This document shows, one piece after another, positions 25,186 through 36,944 of a stretch of 64,000 nt of DNA. Under the pieces are notes generated by a model. That model saw nothing but the letters and a program-made list of their open reading frames with translations. It was not told the DNA's origin and did not search any database. Both the position numbers and the translations under genes were made by a program. Numbering within the stretch: position 1 is the first letter of the stretch; each line of letters starts with the position of its first letter. Origin of the DNA: Hydractinia symbiolongicarpus (Eukaryota > Cnidaria > Hydrozoa > Anthoathecata > Hydractiniidae); assembly GCF_029227915.1 (NCBI RefSeq), contig NC_079886.1:5704001-5768000 (forward strand), read 5' to 3'.

Positions 25186-28100
25186 TCAAGATGAAAGAAC
25201 TGGTAATCCAAATTCATCCACTTGAACTCCATCCTAAAACGAAAGAAAATTTCGTTGAATTTAACAAATTTAGTAGAACATAGGAGTGAAACAAATTTAA
25301 TTTTCTAAAAAGAAGTACCAAGATAAAAAGATTCTAACAAGATACGATATAAAAAGATTGTCGATCTTACCCATTCGCTACTATAGAAAAAAAAATAACA
25401 TGAAAAATTAACACTACCTTTGTTCTTGAGCCAGATGCTTCACTTTCTCCGGGCATACTACCAGGTACTGCTGGCGCACTCGAAGCTTCGTCAAGATAAG
25501 CTGCGTCGTCTTCAAGAAACATCTCGTCACCAAGAGCATCCAATTCTAATAAAAACGAGAATAGCGCAAGTAAATCAAAACTCTATTCGTAGTATTAACC
25601 TTTCAGGGGGCAACGCACTCTTGTTACCCTTACACAATACTTTTACCATCATTTAAACTTTTACAATCATTTTAACACCAGAGAACAAAGTTTTAAGTGC
25701 GCCATCAGCTAACCTGCGTCTAAATCAGCGTCATCAATCTCTGGCATGCCATACTGTCGACCAAGTGCTTCTTGCACCTCGTTGGCTTGGTCCAACATGT
25801 CTTCCATATCGTCTTGTATATCCTTCATAAATGTTATAATTAATTACAAACTTTTAATTTTCATCAACATGCAGGTAAAAAAGTAATTACATCCGAAAGG
25901 CAACATTGTTTATTCAGTAAATTATTCAAAAATCTAACCCACCTCAATTTCATCTATGTTCACCTTCTTGTATTCTTTTTTCATTTGTTTAACTCCCGTT
26001 TTCATGGCATCAACCTGAAACAGCGTAGTGAGATATTGAAAACAACGTTTACTGCATTTCCCTGATCTGACCATTCTTATCTCTTGTTGCCGCAATAACA
26101 ATCTAACTTACGGTTGTTTTTGTGTCTTTTAATGTTTGTGTGGCGAAATTCGCCTGCTCCATGTTAAACGATTGATTACGAAGATTTTCCAACTGACTTT
26201 CATACCTACAAAGACATCCTAAATTTAAAATCTGATTTTATATGCAACTAGTTTTTAAAATTTGCCAAAGTTTTGTTCAGGAATCATAAAAACTTTAGCA
26301 GCTATCGCCTAAAATCGTTTTCTAGTCAATTTTTTTCCCAGAAAAGACTACGTTTTACATTGAAGTTCAACAATTTTAAATGAAATGTGTTTTTGCCTAC
26401 TCTTGTGAAGTATTAACCTGATGTTCTGGTTTCTATGTAAACTAGTCGTAGTTGACTCTAGCACGAACATGCTTAAAAAAATTGTTACAGGGTTACCTAA
26501 CAACTATGTAAGCATTTATTTGCAACATTTCACAAATTGTTTTCAAACGTTAAAACAAACAGCTCTTTCTATCTGAAAGATTTAAACTCTAGAATAGTTA
26601 TAAAAAAAATGAGTTTTAAAGTCTGGACCACGGTAAAGAAACTACAAATATGTCGGTGTAAGAGCCAAACTTTATTACATATTCAGAACGCTTGTTTTTC
26701 CAATCTGGATTAAAACAGAGAAGTGGGCCAATTCTAGCCTATAACTCCATTTGGTGTCAAAAGAAAAATGTTCCTAGGAACATGTTCATCTGATGCTGGG
26801 TTTTTTATGTGCTAGATTGTTGACTGTTTGTTTTTCCTTGTCGCAAATTCATTTGACATTTTTATAAAGAAATAAAAAGAAAAAAAAGAAAGAGGATTAG
26901 TTAATGTTGAATTATATCATGCAGAATTAATTTTTTCCGAAACTTATTTTTGCAATTTCGGCAAATTTTCGCCAAAACAATTTCTGCACAATATAAGAAC
27001 AAAAAAAAAAAAATGAATTCTTTATTCCTCTTTAAAAGTAAATATGCTTATTCACATACATCTTCTTCTGTTTTAAAACTCTCATTGCTTTCTGCTTCAC
27101 CATATTCTAAAAAATACAACCTTTACATGATAAATAAAATAACATTCGAATCGCATCGAGAATGTAAAAATTAAAACTTTCCAACAAAATATATTTATGT
27201 TGTTTTACTTTCATGCTTACAATAAAATATAATTTGCAAGACTAACAGCAACAAACCTTCGATGGCCCATCCCTCATTTTTTTCATCTGTTCTTTATACT
27301 TCAAGAGGTCCTTATCTAACATGCCAATTTTCTTTTGCACTGAATCACCACGGCTATCGACCTAAATATAATCAATGTTAAGTGCAAATGTATCATTGAA
27401 TTCAAAAATTTAAATTTTCGGATAAAAGATAATTTTCCTCAAAAACAAACTCTCGAATGACGTGTTCTTTACATGCGAAAAAAAACAATTTTATAAATTT
27501 ATGGTTAATGAGGTACATTATTATATCTAGCTAAAAAAAATCAGATATACATAAATTGTTGAATAAGGGGACATTCTGTAAAAAAAAAAATAATTTTTAA
27601 TAAAGGAGCTTGAGAAATTATCTACAAATTCGTATTTTATGGGGAGGGGGTAGCTTTTTGCTAAAGGATCCAGTTTAACATGCCATGTGTACCAAAGAAG
27701 GTGCATAAGGTAGTCCTGCTTGTCCAAATTAATTTGTCCCTTTACATAGGAAAAAATCAATAGGCCAAAGATAATGCTTTACTGAAGTTATATAGGGAGA
27801 GATCTTCAGTCTTGACTGACTTCCCACTGATATATAGCATTTGTTCAGTTAGGTCTTTTGGCAGCTACAATGTGTAAAGACCCCTGGCAGAGAATGGCAA
27901 ATACAAAGTATGCCAGTGTTCCATGCAAACATGGCGGATGATTTGGTAATTAACCAGGAGTGGGATGTTCCATGACGTTAGACAATGATAGAGGTTAGGC
28001 ACCACAAGGGCAGGTATAAGACATTAAGGAAGTTGAAGGTCAAGGAAATTTGGTTCTTGTGAGGTAAAATAGAGGGGATTACAGGAGACTTCAGATATGA

Positions 28101-29145
28101 TACAGAGGGTTATGGAGAACACTAGATATAGTAGAAAAGAGTGAATTTATATTTGGAACACGTATTTGTGAGTTTGATTGTTTCCTCTCTCCAGCTTAGC
28201 ATCCTTTTCACCTGGATTATTCTCATTTGCTTTACTATTTTACCAGAAAAATTTCTCATATCTACAGTATTTTATGGACAACAACAGCAAATAATTCCCG
28301 CGACAACCACAAAAGTTTCCATCCTTTAAACAAGATTCCCGTAACAAGCATCTATTTTTTGCATCATCGAAATCACATACCCACGAAATTGCTCAGGCCA
28401 AAATTAACCCTATCTGGTCCAAGTTTTTTGAACATACTATGACCGGGGGGAATCCGCCCCCCTCAATAACTTTTCATAGGTGTGTTCAAATTGAATCAAA
28501 CTTGGCACACTTATAGTAGGTCATAAAAGGAACAAAATGGCAGCAATAAATTTTTGCTTGCGTCAGCATATTTTCTGTGACGTCATCAGAAGCTTAAAAT
28601 TTGTAAAAAATGCCACTATCTGCTTAAAATTTAATTACTTTTGCTCCACAGCGAATTTTTGCATTCTGTTTGAAGTTTCTGAAAGCTGAATAGAAGTTAC
28701 TTAACAAATATTCCGCTTTTTACGTGGATCGCATAAAAAATCGCCCGAAAATCCGTTTTTTCCCGATTTAATAATAAGGAGTTATTAAAAAAAACGGTCA
28801 GGGCGGGCGGAATCTGCCCACCCCCTCCCCCAGGACCAAATAGGGTTAAGTCGCTGAAAACACAAATGGGGCATGGTGACTGTAAAATTCTTGTAGTCTA
28901 TCCCTGAGCAATGTAATAACGTCAAAATAAGATTAAATCTGGAATAATTTTGAAAGAAAAACCACAAGGCTAGACTAATTTTTTGAATTTAATGATATAT
29001 ACTTTATAATGAACATTATAAGGTTAAATTATTTGGGAGTGAGAGGTAAAACTGTAGGATAATAAAAAGCACTTACATTTCCAATGACATCTGTTAAGTT
29101 TGGTGGTGGTTGCTTTGGTTTTCCAGTTCCAAAAAGTCTATTCAT
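25186..29145 (-). CDS. CHMP5: CHMP5, ESCRT-III-associated protein, eight exons
   Basis: Coding exons in transcript order: 29077-29145, 27257-27361, 27060-27106, 26112-26205, 25943-26014, 25714-25822, 25418-25545, 25186-25233. All junctions are GT-AG with matching phase and give 223 residues against about 219 in human. Diagnostic segments: MNRLFG with a proline-rich leader; [45 protein letters not shown]; the [18 protein letters not shown] helix; [18 protein letters not shown]; the acidic ELDALGDEM region; and the C-terminal [11 protein letters not shown] tail. The family acts in the cytosol at late endosomes, in multivesicular body formation. Its C-terminal region binds LIP5/VTA1 to regulate the VPS4 ATPase. 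The basic N-terminal and acidic C-terminal halves are typical Snf7-fold ESCRT-III. Introns hold MITE and repeat debris, notably the 2 kb first intron. Nothing suggests inactivation. Confidence 0.95.
28408..28845. mobile_element. piggyBac-type MITE in CHMP5 intron 1
   Basis: The inverted ends CCCTATCTGGTCC and GGACCAAATAGGG are each bordered by TTAA (28404-28407 and 28846-28849). That is the piggyBac superfamily signature: TTAA target duplication, with ends starting CCC. At 438 bp it has no transposase frame and must be non-autonomous. The subterminal sequence is rich in G/C runs (CCGGGGGGAATCCGCCCCCC). Confidence 0.8.
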
Positions 29146-29379
29146 TTTTCCGTAAAGATGTATTTAGTTCTCTTCAAAATTGAGCAAATATAAATTTGAC
29201 AATGCTAAACAAGATTATGGGAATTAAGATGTCTTTAATCAGAATATATGCCACATTATTACAATATTAATCTTCCCCTCCCCTACTAGCTTGCACCTCA
29301 TGCAAAAAACAAGTTGAATTCATATAAAAGAGCTTGAAGTTGACCAACAATACAATTTTTTAAAAAAAAAATTGATTGG

Positions 29380-29406
29380 TTCTATGTCAAGATACTTGAC
29401 ATAGAA
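29380..29406. repeat. 12-bp perfect hairpin upstream of CHMP5
   Basis: TTCTATGTCAAG and its exact reverse complement are separated by ATA, about 235 bases upstream of the CHMP5 start codon. It may be transposon debris or a structured 5' element. There is no other support. Confidence 0.6.
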
Positions 29407-29854
29407 TCTTTGATAATTATGCTAATTTATGCTAAATAATATAAACTAGATGCTGTTTTAAGGGTGTATTAAGGTAAATGTTTTTACCTATTCAGTTTGA
29501 TATTTTGAACATATTTACATCAATATTAATACCTAGTTATCATGATGCGGTTGTTGTTCATACCAGCAATTGTCTAACATAAGATATCATAATTCCACTA
29601 AATGTTTAAGATTTATATTTCGAAAATCAAAAAAAATTTTTTCAAAAAAATAAAAAGATTCCTTGACAGTATGAAATCATCTAATGTTTTCAAGGGAGGT
29701 TAATTGACATGCAAATTAAAACAACATTATAGTATTGTATATATGATCATGTTTTAACAGTTTTTAATAGTAAATTTTTTTGTATGACAGTAGTATGACC
29801 CCATGGTTTCTAAACTGTGATATATCTTAGCTTTGTAAAATTTAGATTCAATTG

Positions 29855-30148
29855 TTATGAATGAAGATCGCTACTCAACTGAGCTACGTTGTTAGCAAAA
29901 GGATTTGTTAAAATCCAGACAACTTCGGTATTTCGACCATAACTGCCTTCGTCATCGGGACACCAGAGCCAGCATGGGACACTGAAAGAAACTCTGGTGC
30001 AGCTCAAGCTATATAATGAGTGTATATATGTATACAAGATACCCGAATGAAGTTGGCAGATTCTTGCGAATCCTTTTACCTCAGCAGCCCAGGGATTCGA
30101 ACCCAGGATCATAAATGTTACAATCCCGGGTTCGAGTCCCGAGTTCAA
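29855..30148 (-). repeat. tRNA-derived SINE-like composite
   Basis: On the minus strand TAGCTCAGTTGAGTAG (about 29868-29890) matches a pol III A box. A B-box match (GGGTTCGAATCCC) is present near 30085-30100 on the minus strand. A second one (GGGTTCGAGTCCC) near 30127-30139 lies in the opposite orientation. The stems needed for a tRNA cloverleaf do not close, so this is not a tRNA gene. The arrangement suggests fragments of two tRNA-derived SINEs in head-on orientation. Confidence 0.4.
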
Positions 30149-30654
30149 ATATTCTTCTTCTTTGTTAGATTTTACATGCAGTTTTTTTTATTAACAGGTA
30201 TGGTCATTTCACAGAATAGATGATACAATTATAGAGAACAGGACTGGTCAATGTTTTGGTTGGCCCAGTTAAAAGTTTTAGGAATAGCTTTTACTGTTTT
30301 TTTCTGTTAAACTAAACAATCCCAACCAAAAATAAAGCACACATTTAAGAAACTATAAGTACATATATCACAATTAAGGAAAATATTATTCACTTGAGGA
30401 ATCCCTCTATTAAGCGATATCCTTGACTGTAAAGAGACTACTAGTTTTGATCTTCACTTATTCTAGTACAAATTCACTGGACAAGGTTGCTGACTTGTAA
30501 AAAAAGCTGTGTACATGAGGGAGATCCAAAATCTCCTGTACTTTTCTGAACCAATCCAAATTATTTTCAAAATGCAAAGCAGTGCTTATAATTTCATTGA
30601 CTTGGGCACAAAAAATGAACAATTTTACACTGAGAAGGAGAAACAAAATTTGAT

Positions 30655-32370
30655 ATTCCAACAGAGGTAACATTATCATCAACTAACTTGGAATGCCCAA
30701 AATGTGAGTGGAAGTTTGTTAAACAGCAAGGACTTTCAGTGCACATTAAATGTAAACATCCAATCATAGACAACAAAGCAGTTGATAACAAAATAGTTGC
30801 AAAGAAAACATTGTGTTAGATGAAAATGCAAACATATTGCTTGCGAAACTGACTTGTTGCAATTACAGCCAAAAGTGGAACTTAGACCTATAGGAAAGAT
30901 AATAGACGATATCAATAATGAACGTATTGAAATCTTAAATAATAGCAGAAGTAAAAAGTGGTAAAAAAGCGATTGAGACATCCGAAAAGTATAACGTCAA
31001 CAGAAGTCAGATATCAGTTTGGTTAAAGAAGAAAGATGTTATCACCAAAGCAGCTGTTAATGAGAAGGCTTTGTTTAAAGTACGCCCTGCAGAAAAGTAC
31101 AATGAACTATTTAGAGAGTTATTTAAAAAGTTTAAAAGAGCCAGAGATGAGGGAAGAAGGATAGACTTCAATTGGCTTTGCAGTAAGGCACAGTCGAGAA
31201 CAAGAAAAAGATCCAGATGCTTTTTTGAGGAAGCATGTTGTATCTGTCATCAAACAAAAAAATCTTAAGCTTAGACAAACTCAACGAAACAGAAGGCCAA
31301 ACAAAGAATTCTACAGAGAACCAATGATGAAATGGCATGCCACAATGCGTGAACGGCTAATTAAAACAGAGAAGAATGACAACTACGATCCTAAATTTGG
31401 CAGATTCCTTCCCACTTTAAGATTTAACGTCGATCAATCACCACTGTTTTTTTGCAATCAACACGAAAACAACATATGAGCATATTGAGCCCAAAATCTT
31501 GAAAATCCACACAACAAAATATGGGTAAGCCAGCCAGGATCTGGTCTTGATAAAAGACAATGCTCATTACAAGTTTGTTTCCGATCATCTAGTCTCCAAC
31601 CAAAAATAGCTGTTATATATTCTGTGGGAAGGGCATGAGAATAAGTACAGCTGAAAAGTCTTCATGGCACCCAGATGTTGACGTGTATTTCCAAGAGTGT
31701 GCATGGGCGAACAAACACTTAGTTGTAGGCAGTAGATTTGTTTTGTTTTGTGATAACTTATCTGGACAAATTGCAGACAGTTTTAAGAAAAAGGTATCTG
31801 ATATCGGTGGTGTATGTTGGTATGGTGTCCTTAATGCAACAGATATCTGGCAGCCAGTTGATGCTGGATATGCCGAGCAACTGAAAGTTAAAATAAAACA
31901 TAAACATAAATAGGTTAGATAGTGAAGAAAATGCAGAAAAATGGTACAGTGTTATAAAACATTTACAGCATCTGAGAGAAGAATTCTTCTTACCCATTGG
32001 ATAGGGAACGCATACAATAATCTTACTGATACTAAGTTTGACGATTTCAGGTACAGGTTGTTCTAAAAAACTGGTTGCCTCTTAACTGCTGATGGCTCAG
32101 ACAATAGTCTCATACAACCATAAGGTTTACCTGATTATAAAGTTCCACCTCCCCCTTTGAAAGAGGCAACAGCAGCTAATGCTTCCATGTTACAAGAAGT
32201 TGCTTTAGATTCAATTCCTGAAGAGCCAATAGGAACAATTGAAAGTGATGGAGAGGAGGAGGAAATGCTTGTCGAATTCAACCAGGATGGAAGCGTACCG
32301 AGGATGGAAACGTATTTAATTTATTCAACAATTTTGATATTTAGACAACACAATGTATTTTATTTAAAAA
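30655..32370 (+). pseudogene. pogo/Tigger-like transposase, frameshifted relic
   Basis: Segments of one transposase appear in order but in several frames. A C2H2 finger lies at about 30700-30760 (CPKC, 12 residues, then H-x4-H). A CENP-B/pogo-type helix-turn-helix follows at about 30945-31060 (SEKYNVNRSQISVWLKKK). A second DNA-binding segment lies at 31070-31350. The DDE_1 catalytic core has its three acidic sites in FNVDQSP, FCDNLSG and WQPVDAGYAE (about 31420-31890). An acidic C-terminal tail lies at about 32157-32290. At least three frame changes and in-frame stops break it. In this family a DDD/DDE transposase moves the element by cut-and-paste. The zinc finger in front of the pogo helix-turn-helix is less usual. 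No inverted ends were identified. Confidence 0.8.
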
Positions 32371-32764
32371 ATTAAAGAAGTTTTCCGTTATTTTATTAGT
32401 ATTCCTTGCATTTTTAAAAATCCTGAGACTTTCATCCTAGCCATTTTTCTCACCTTAAATAAATAGATGTTTCTTTATGTTGTTTAATATATACCTAAAG
32501 GGAATTACTTATCACAGGTAATTTTTTTAAAATAAACTTGGTCTCAATTTATATAACTGTTTTTCACATAATTATATGTAAGAAACGTAAAATACTGCTG
32601 CATTTAAATTTCACATATATATTAGTATATAGTTCTAATTTTAAGGGTTTTCTAAACCTATGGACTTGCAAAATAGGCTGCGTTTTTTGTGCCGTTTTCT
32701 GGCAAGTTGACAATGTTATGTTTTACGTCGGCAAAAACGGTCGGGGTTACTATAAAGAACATAG

Positions 32765-33335
32765 GGTATAGAGAACATTAAAGTCGGCCCCTTTCCTTCA
32801 TGCTGACACTCTTGGTGCATTACACTGAGACTCGAACGAAAGACGGAAGACCATTTGGAACCATGCCACAAGTCAGTCCGACCTTCATCGTCACATAGAA
32901 TACTGCGAGAAGAATGCGCACCCATGCAAGTTAAATATAACTAGAACATGGGAGAAGCTAGGTGTCCTGTACCTTAATACAGCTTTCGGACAAATGTTCT
33001 CGTGAAATACCGAAGAAATAACATGTTAAATAAAGTTTAAAAATCTTTTTAAAAGGAGAAAGAGAAATCAAATATGTTTAGTAATAATAATCGAAAAAAT
33101 TGTATATCATATTAAAAAAAAGTCCAGAAGTTCTGTCTCCCACACGAAACAGCAAGCAATAAGTCAGCCCTGCCCTCGGTTTTGTGAGAAGAGATGTTCT
33201 GCGAAGACTCTAACAATTGATTCTCCTGTACAGTTTTGCTTCATGTTAAGCTGTGCCAGTGACAAGCATTTTCGAAGCATGCCACCGGCGACTTCTGCAA
33301 TATACAACCTAATGATGCCCTAGCCTAATGAATTC
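32765..33335. repeat. Dispersed ~570-bp repeat, copy 1
   Basis: From GGTATAGAGAACATTAAAG to TAATGATGCCCT this segment is closely similar to 51067-51640. Shared stretches include GTCAGTCCGACCTTCATCGT, GGTGTCCTGTACCTTAATAC and CTGTCTCCCACACGA. Copy 2 lies inside a larger element with inverted ends; no such ends were found around this copy. No convincing protein is encoded. Confidence 0.75.
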
Positions 33336-34200
33336 ATCTCGAAAAATAACGCGCATGTTTTTCATTCAAATTCCGAACTGTAGGTCATTTTATTATACAA
33401 GACATTTCAGGTGCGCATTATTGAAGTGACTAAAGTGTTTTTGGTGCGTGATTGAAGACGCTGCTCCATTGTTCCAGGAGCGTGCGGATATTTTGAATAT
33501 GTTGTGTGTTTCAAGGATTTGTAAGTTGTTTCATCGAATAAACCACAAATTAAAAAACAAATTATTTTTTGTAAAAAGTATATATACCATATTTCCAACC
33601 TTCTACCAACCCTGTGCTACTACCTACGAACTTGAAAATTAGTATTGTTATCTCGGAAACGTGGTTCTATGATCTTACTGTATACCAATCGTCTTACTTT
33701 ATTTCGCAGGTATTTTAATATCACTTTTTCTTATAGTCAATGGAAAACTTTGCTCCCAAAAAACACTTTTCAACAATTTTTGGACAGATCATTGATGTAG
33801 CAATAAGACTTGCGAATTATCTCGAAATTGAAAGCAAATTCTTTTAATGGCAATGATGAACCAGGAATGTTAAAGCTGGCTCTGAATAATGATGTTTTAT
33901 TTAAGAGGTGTCACATATTTAGCCACAAAAAACTTTTTAGACATTCCGGATAGATTAATATTTTATCTATATACATTTTCTCACCCGGCCTCACTATCCA
34001 GCATGTTGTTTAATCAGTTAATTAACGAAGTTTAAACATACATTATGGCTCTGAAGGTGTTTTTTTAAATAAAACAAATATATCATAACATGTTTATAAT
34101 ACAAAGATTTTAGGTCCGTAGGGCTATTATTAAGCCACCTATTTTCCGAATAGCACAAGCAACACTGTACCTAAGAGAGAATTGTTTATAATGTTTGCTT
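33336..34200. other. Intergenic stretch, no gene seen
   Basis: No recognisable coding or repeat structure. Short frames on both strands near 33410-33640 look like chance. Confidence 0.45.
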
Positions 34201-34224
34201 TTCTTGGTACAGGTTAGGACACGT

Positions 34225-34556
34225 TTATCACACATTTTTCGCGACAAACTTCCTTATTGTACACTTTTTTTTGTATTTAAATAGTTCTACCTGCAGACCT
34301 TGTAGTTTTTTTCAGTTTAAGGATCCTATTTTTAAGCACCTACGCTCAGACCTTGTTTATCAGTTTATGTGTGATGGCTGCAACCCCCTATTATGTCAAA
34401 ACTACTAGCCACTTAAAGGTCAGAATATGTGAGCACTTAGGAATATCGCATTGTACTGACAAACCTGTTAACAATTTTTATTCTCTGTCCGCTGTTTGGG
34501 ATCATAGATATAACTGTGATTATGCTCCATCGCTTTGCAATTTTTCTGTGTTATGA
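34225..34556 (+). pseudogene. Penelope-like GIY-YIG endonuclease fragment
   Basis: About 34310-34380 reads KHLRSDLVYQFMCDGCN. After a one-base frame change it continues YYVKTTSHLKVRICEHLGISHCTDKPVN. This is the C-x2-C ... Y-x-G-x-T-x-R-H-x-x-x-R-x-x-EHL pattern of the GIY-YIG endonuclease at the C-terminus of Penelope-like retroelements. The upstream ~90 bases have scattered stops. It is a 5'-truncated, frameshifted relic interrupted on its right by the MITE at 34556. Confidence 0.65.
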
Positions 34557-35004
34557 CGAGGGTGCCGATAAGCCACATACGCCGTAAAATGTGGGGCAAT
34601 TCGGGCAAAAAATTCAGGTATTTGCTCAAACAAAACCTGCATAGTCCCGAACAATGCCTGCAAAACAAATTCACCACAAATAACTCTCAAAAATTATTTA
34701 AAAAAGTATAAAAATTAAAATGAACTAACTATGTGGTAGCAAATTTCTTAAAAGAACTGTTTTTTATGATTTTCTTGATAAATAACTTATATATATATAA
34801 ATTTTATTTACTCCTTTCTCTTCAAATGCATTCTTTCAACTGCCGTTTGCCATGTTTATGTTACAAGGTGTTGCATTTCGGGAATGTTCTGGGCGTGTTT
34901 GGGAAAGTGCAGGTGGTTTCGGCAAAGAACCATCAATTTAATTCAAAAAGTGGCCCAAACTCGCCAGTATATATGCGGGCGTTTGCGGCTTATCGGCACC
35001 CTCT
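34556..35004. mobile_element. MITE, GGGTGCCGATAAGCC-end family, copy 1
   Basis: The ends are GAGGGTGCCGATAAGCCACA and TGCGGCTTATCGGCACCCTC. The nine bases TGTGTTATG directly border both ends (34547-34555 and 35005-35013), fitting a 9-bp target duplication. At 449 bp the element has no transposase. The second copy at 52495-52966 lies in opposite orientation, and an isolated end lies at 62001-62018. A 9-bp duplication would suggest a Mutator-like source, but 8 bp (hAT/P-like) cannot be excluded. Confidence 0.8.
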
Positions 35005-35572
35005 TGTGTTATGCAGTGACAGTGATGATTTTAAGTTAACCTTGAAGGAGAGCCTACTCATTAACCAAGATAAACATCCTCTCAATAGAACCATTACTTC
35101 AAGATAAAAAAACGTTGGAATTTCGTAGAAGAAAAATATTCAAAACTGCATTACAAAGCATGAGGCCAGGAAACTAAACAAAGTGTCAGAAATAACAATA
35201 TTTTAAACACTCTCAATAGAAGAAATTTTGTAGGACACTGTGCTGCTAACTAGGTACTAAGCAGTTCAGTCGGCTGACTAAACAACATCAACTAGAATCA
35301 GGTAGCTAGTCATATGGTGCCTACCCTAGTTGTTAATAGCTGAGTTTATAAAAGAAGCAGTTAAAAACATAGTTACAGCACGATCAAGCAAAGATGAAAT
35401 TCACACTCCTCAATGAACACAAATTTGAAAATGAAAGCTAACGATAAGAAGAAAGGCAATACAATAATTAAGGCTGAAACATTGGCCGACTCTTGTTATT
35501 TTCTTCAGCGTCCTGCTACCATTTTTAACATTACGTAATTCAAAACAATATGGCAAAGTAGATTATTACTTA

Positions 35573-35860
35573 GGGGGATTTTCACGAAGCGAATTGAAAA
35601 CGGCGAATTCGACGGCGAATTGTATCTGAGCATGCGCAGTTTTGTTTGTTCTGATTTTGCATTGAAATATTCGCTTCGCTGAAAAGTAGAAACAGTTCCT
35701 ACTTTTTCGCGGCTAAAGGTTTCGCTGCTAGTTATAGACCAATCAGAACGCGGGTAACCAATGTAAACAATGATGAATTTGTGACGTCTAATTTATTTTG
35801 TCGTGAAAATTAAAAAGCGCCATCGGATTTGCCGTTCAACCCGCTTCGTTAAAATCCCCC
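35573..35860. mobile_element. MITE with GGGGGATTTT ends, Harbinger-like
   Basis: The inverted ends GGGGGATTTTCACGAAGCG and CGCTTCGTTAAAATCCCCC differ only at one or two positions. They are bordered by TTA on the left and TTT on the right, close to the 3-bp TWA duplication of PIF/Harbinger elements. Its interior (288 bp in total) includes GCATGCGCA and no frame. Superfamily assignment is tentative. Confidence 0.65.
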
Positions 35861-36466
35861 TTTACAGGCGTTCTACCAGGAGCGGCGGGAAAAAATGGTT
35901 ACAACATAAATAAATTTTGATGACGTTAGCAATAATCACATCCTTTGTTATGCAAAGATAACTTGTTAGAAAAAGTTGTTATCCCGTTGCTACTATTTTG
36001 TACAGCCTGAAACGCTGATCAAAACAATGTATTTTGAGGTTGTGTATTCTCAACAAGCAGTTAAGGAGAAATAAGGGGTCAAAAATGTTGCTGACCCGTT
36101 CCCAAGTTATTTGGTCTCAAAGTTAGGCCTCGATTCAAGGGATTTGAGACAAAACTATATCTGCTAAAAGTCGCAAGTATATACTTCGGGTATTATGGTG
36201 TTTTGATACTGTTAACCACAATATCTTTGACTATTTGCGTCTCAACAACACTGCGCTTTTGATTTGACACACACGGCAAAAAGGTTCTGGGGTCAAGCTT
36301 TACTTTTGGGAGATTAGAACCGCATAGTTTTAACAAAGAGACTTTTCTGGTAGGTCGCCGCGAATTTTGTATGCCCGGGTCACGAAAAGGGTAGTTTCCA
36401 CTGCTACAACATATCGCACGTTATTTCCACAGTACAGTTACAGCAGTTACGCGTGTAATCTTTCTT
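35861..36466. other. Intergenic stretch, no gene seen
   Basis: Nothing recognisable on either strand. Confidence 0.45.
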
Positions 36467-36578
36467 CAACCTCGTTCCCAGCACCTGTTGTCTCTTTCCT
36501 ATAACCGGGACGGCAAAACAAATATGTTCGTATCGCCTCCGATGTCGGAAAAGATACAAGATGCCCTGGGACGAGTTT
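36467..36578. mobile_element. Short MITE with CAACCTCGTTCCCAG end, decayed
   Basis: The left end CAACCTCGTTCCCAG and the right end CCCTGGGACGAG are imperfect inverted repeats of the family seen intact at 63414-63489. An additional isolated end, CAACCTCGTCTCCAGGG, lies at 36928-36944. No coding capacity. Confidence 0.5.
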
Positions 36579-36944
36579 ATTGTTTTCCATATGAGACTTT
36601 AGAACTTTTAAATCTATTGATGGGTGTGATGGTGCCAATTTGATTTCCCTGGCATTTCTAAAGTCTAAAGTCTGCACAAAAACTGATAAGTTTACTTTTA
36701 AGGGTGCAGCGTAGCTAAAAATCAAAGATTTCAAAAAAAAATAAAAAGATTTGGACAAATTTTCATTATCTCTTTCATATGAAAGAAATTTGGTTTTTTT
36801 GCAGAAGAAAAGCTTTGAAAACGGTTAAAATTGTTTCTATGCAGCAACAGTTAATTTTGCAGTCAGCCGCGAAAAGAGCCAAAATGGTTGGTTTAACTTC
36901 GCTTTTAGCCAAAATACTCGTTTTCATCAACCTCGTCTCCAGGG

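Noticed and set aside
34733-35107. 124-codon plus-strand gene
   Set aside because: It lies mostly inside the MITE at 34556-35004 and reads through its end.
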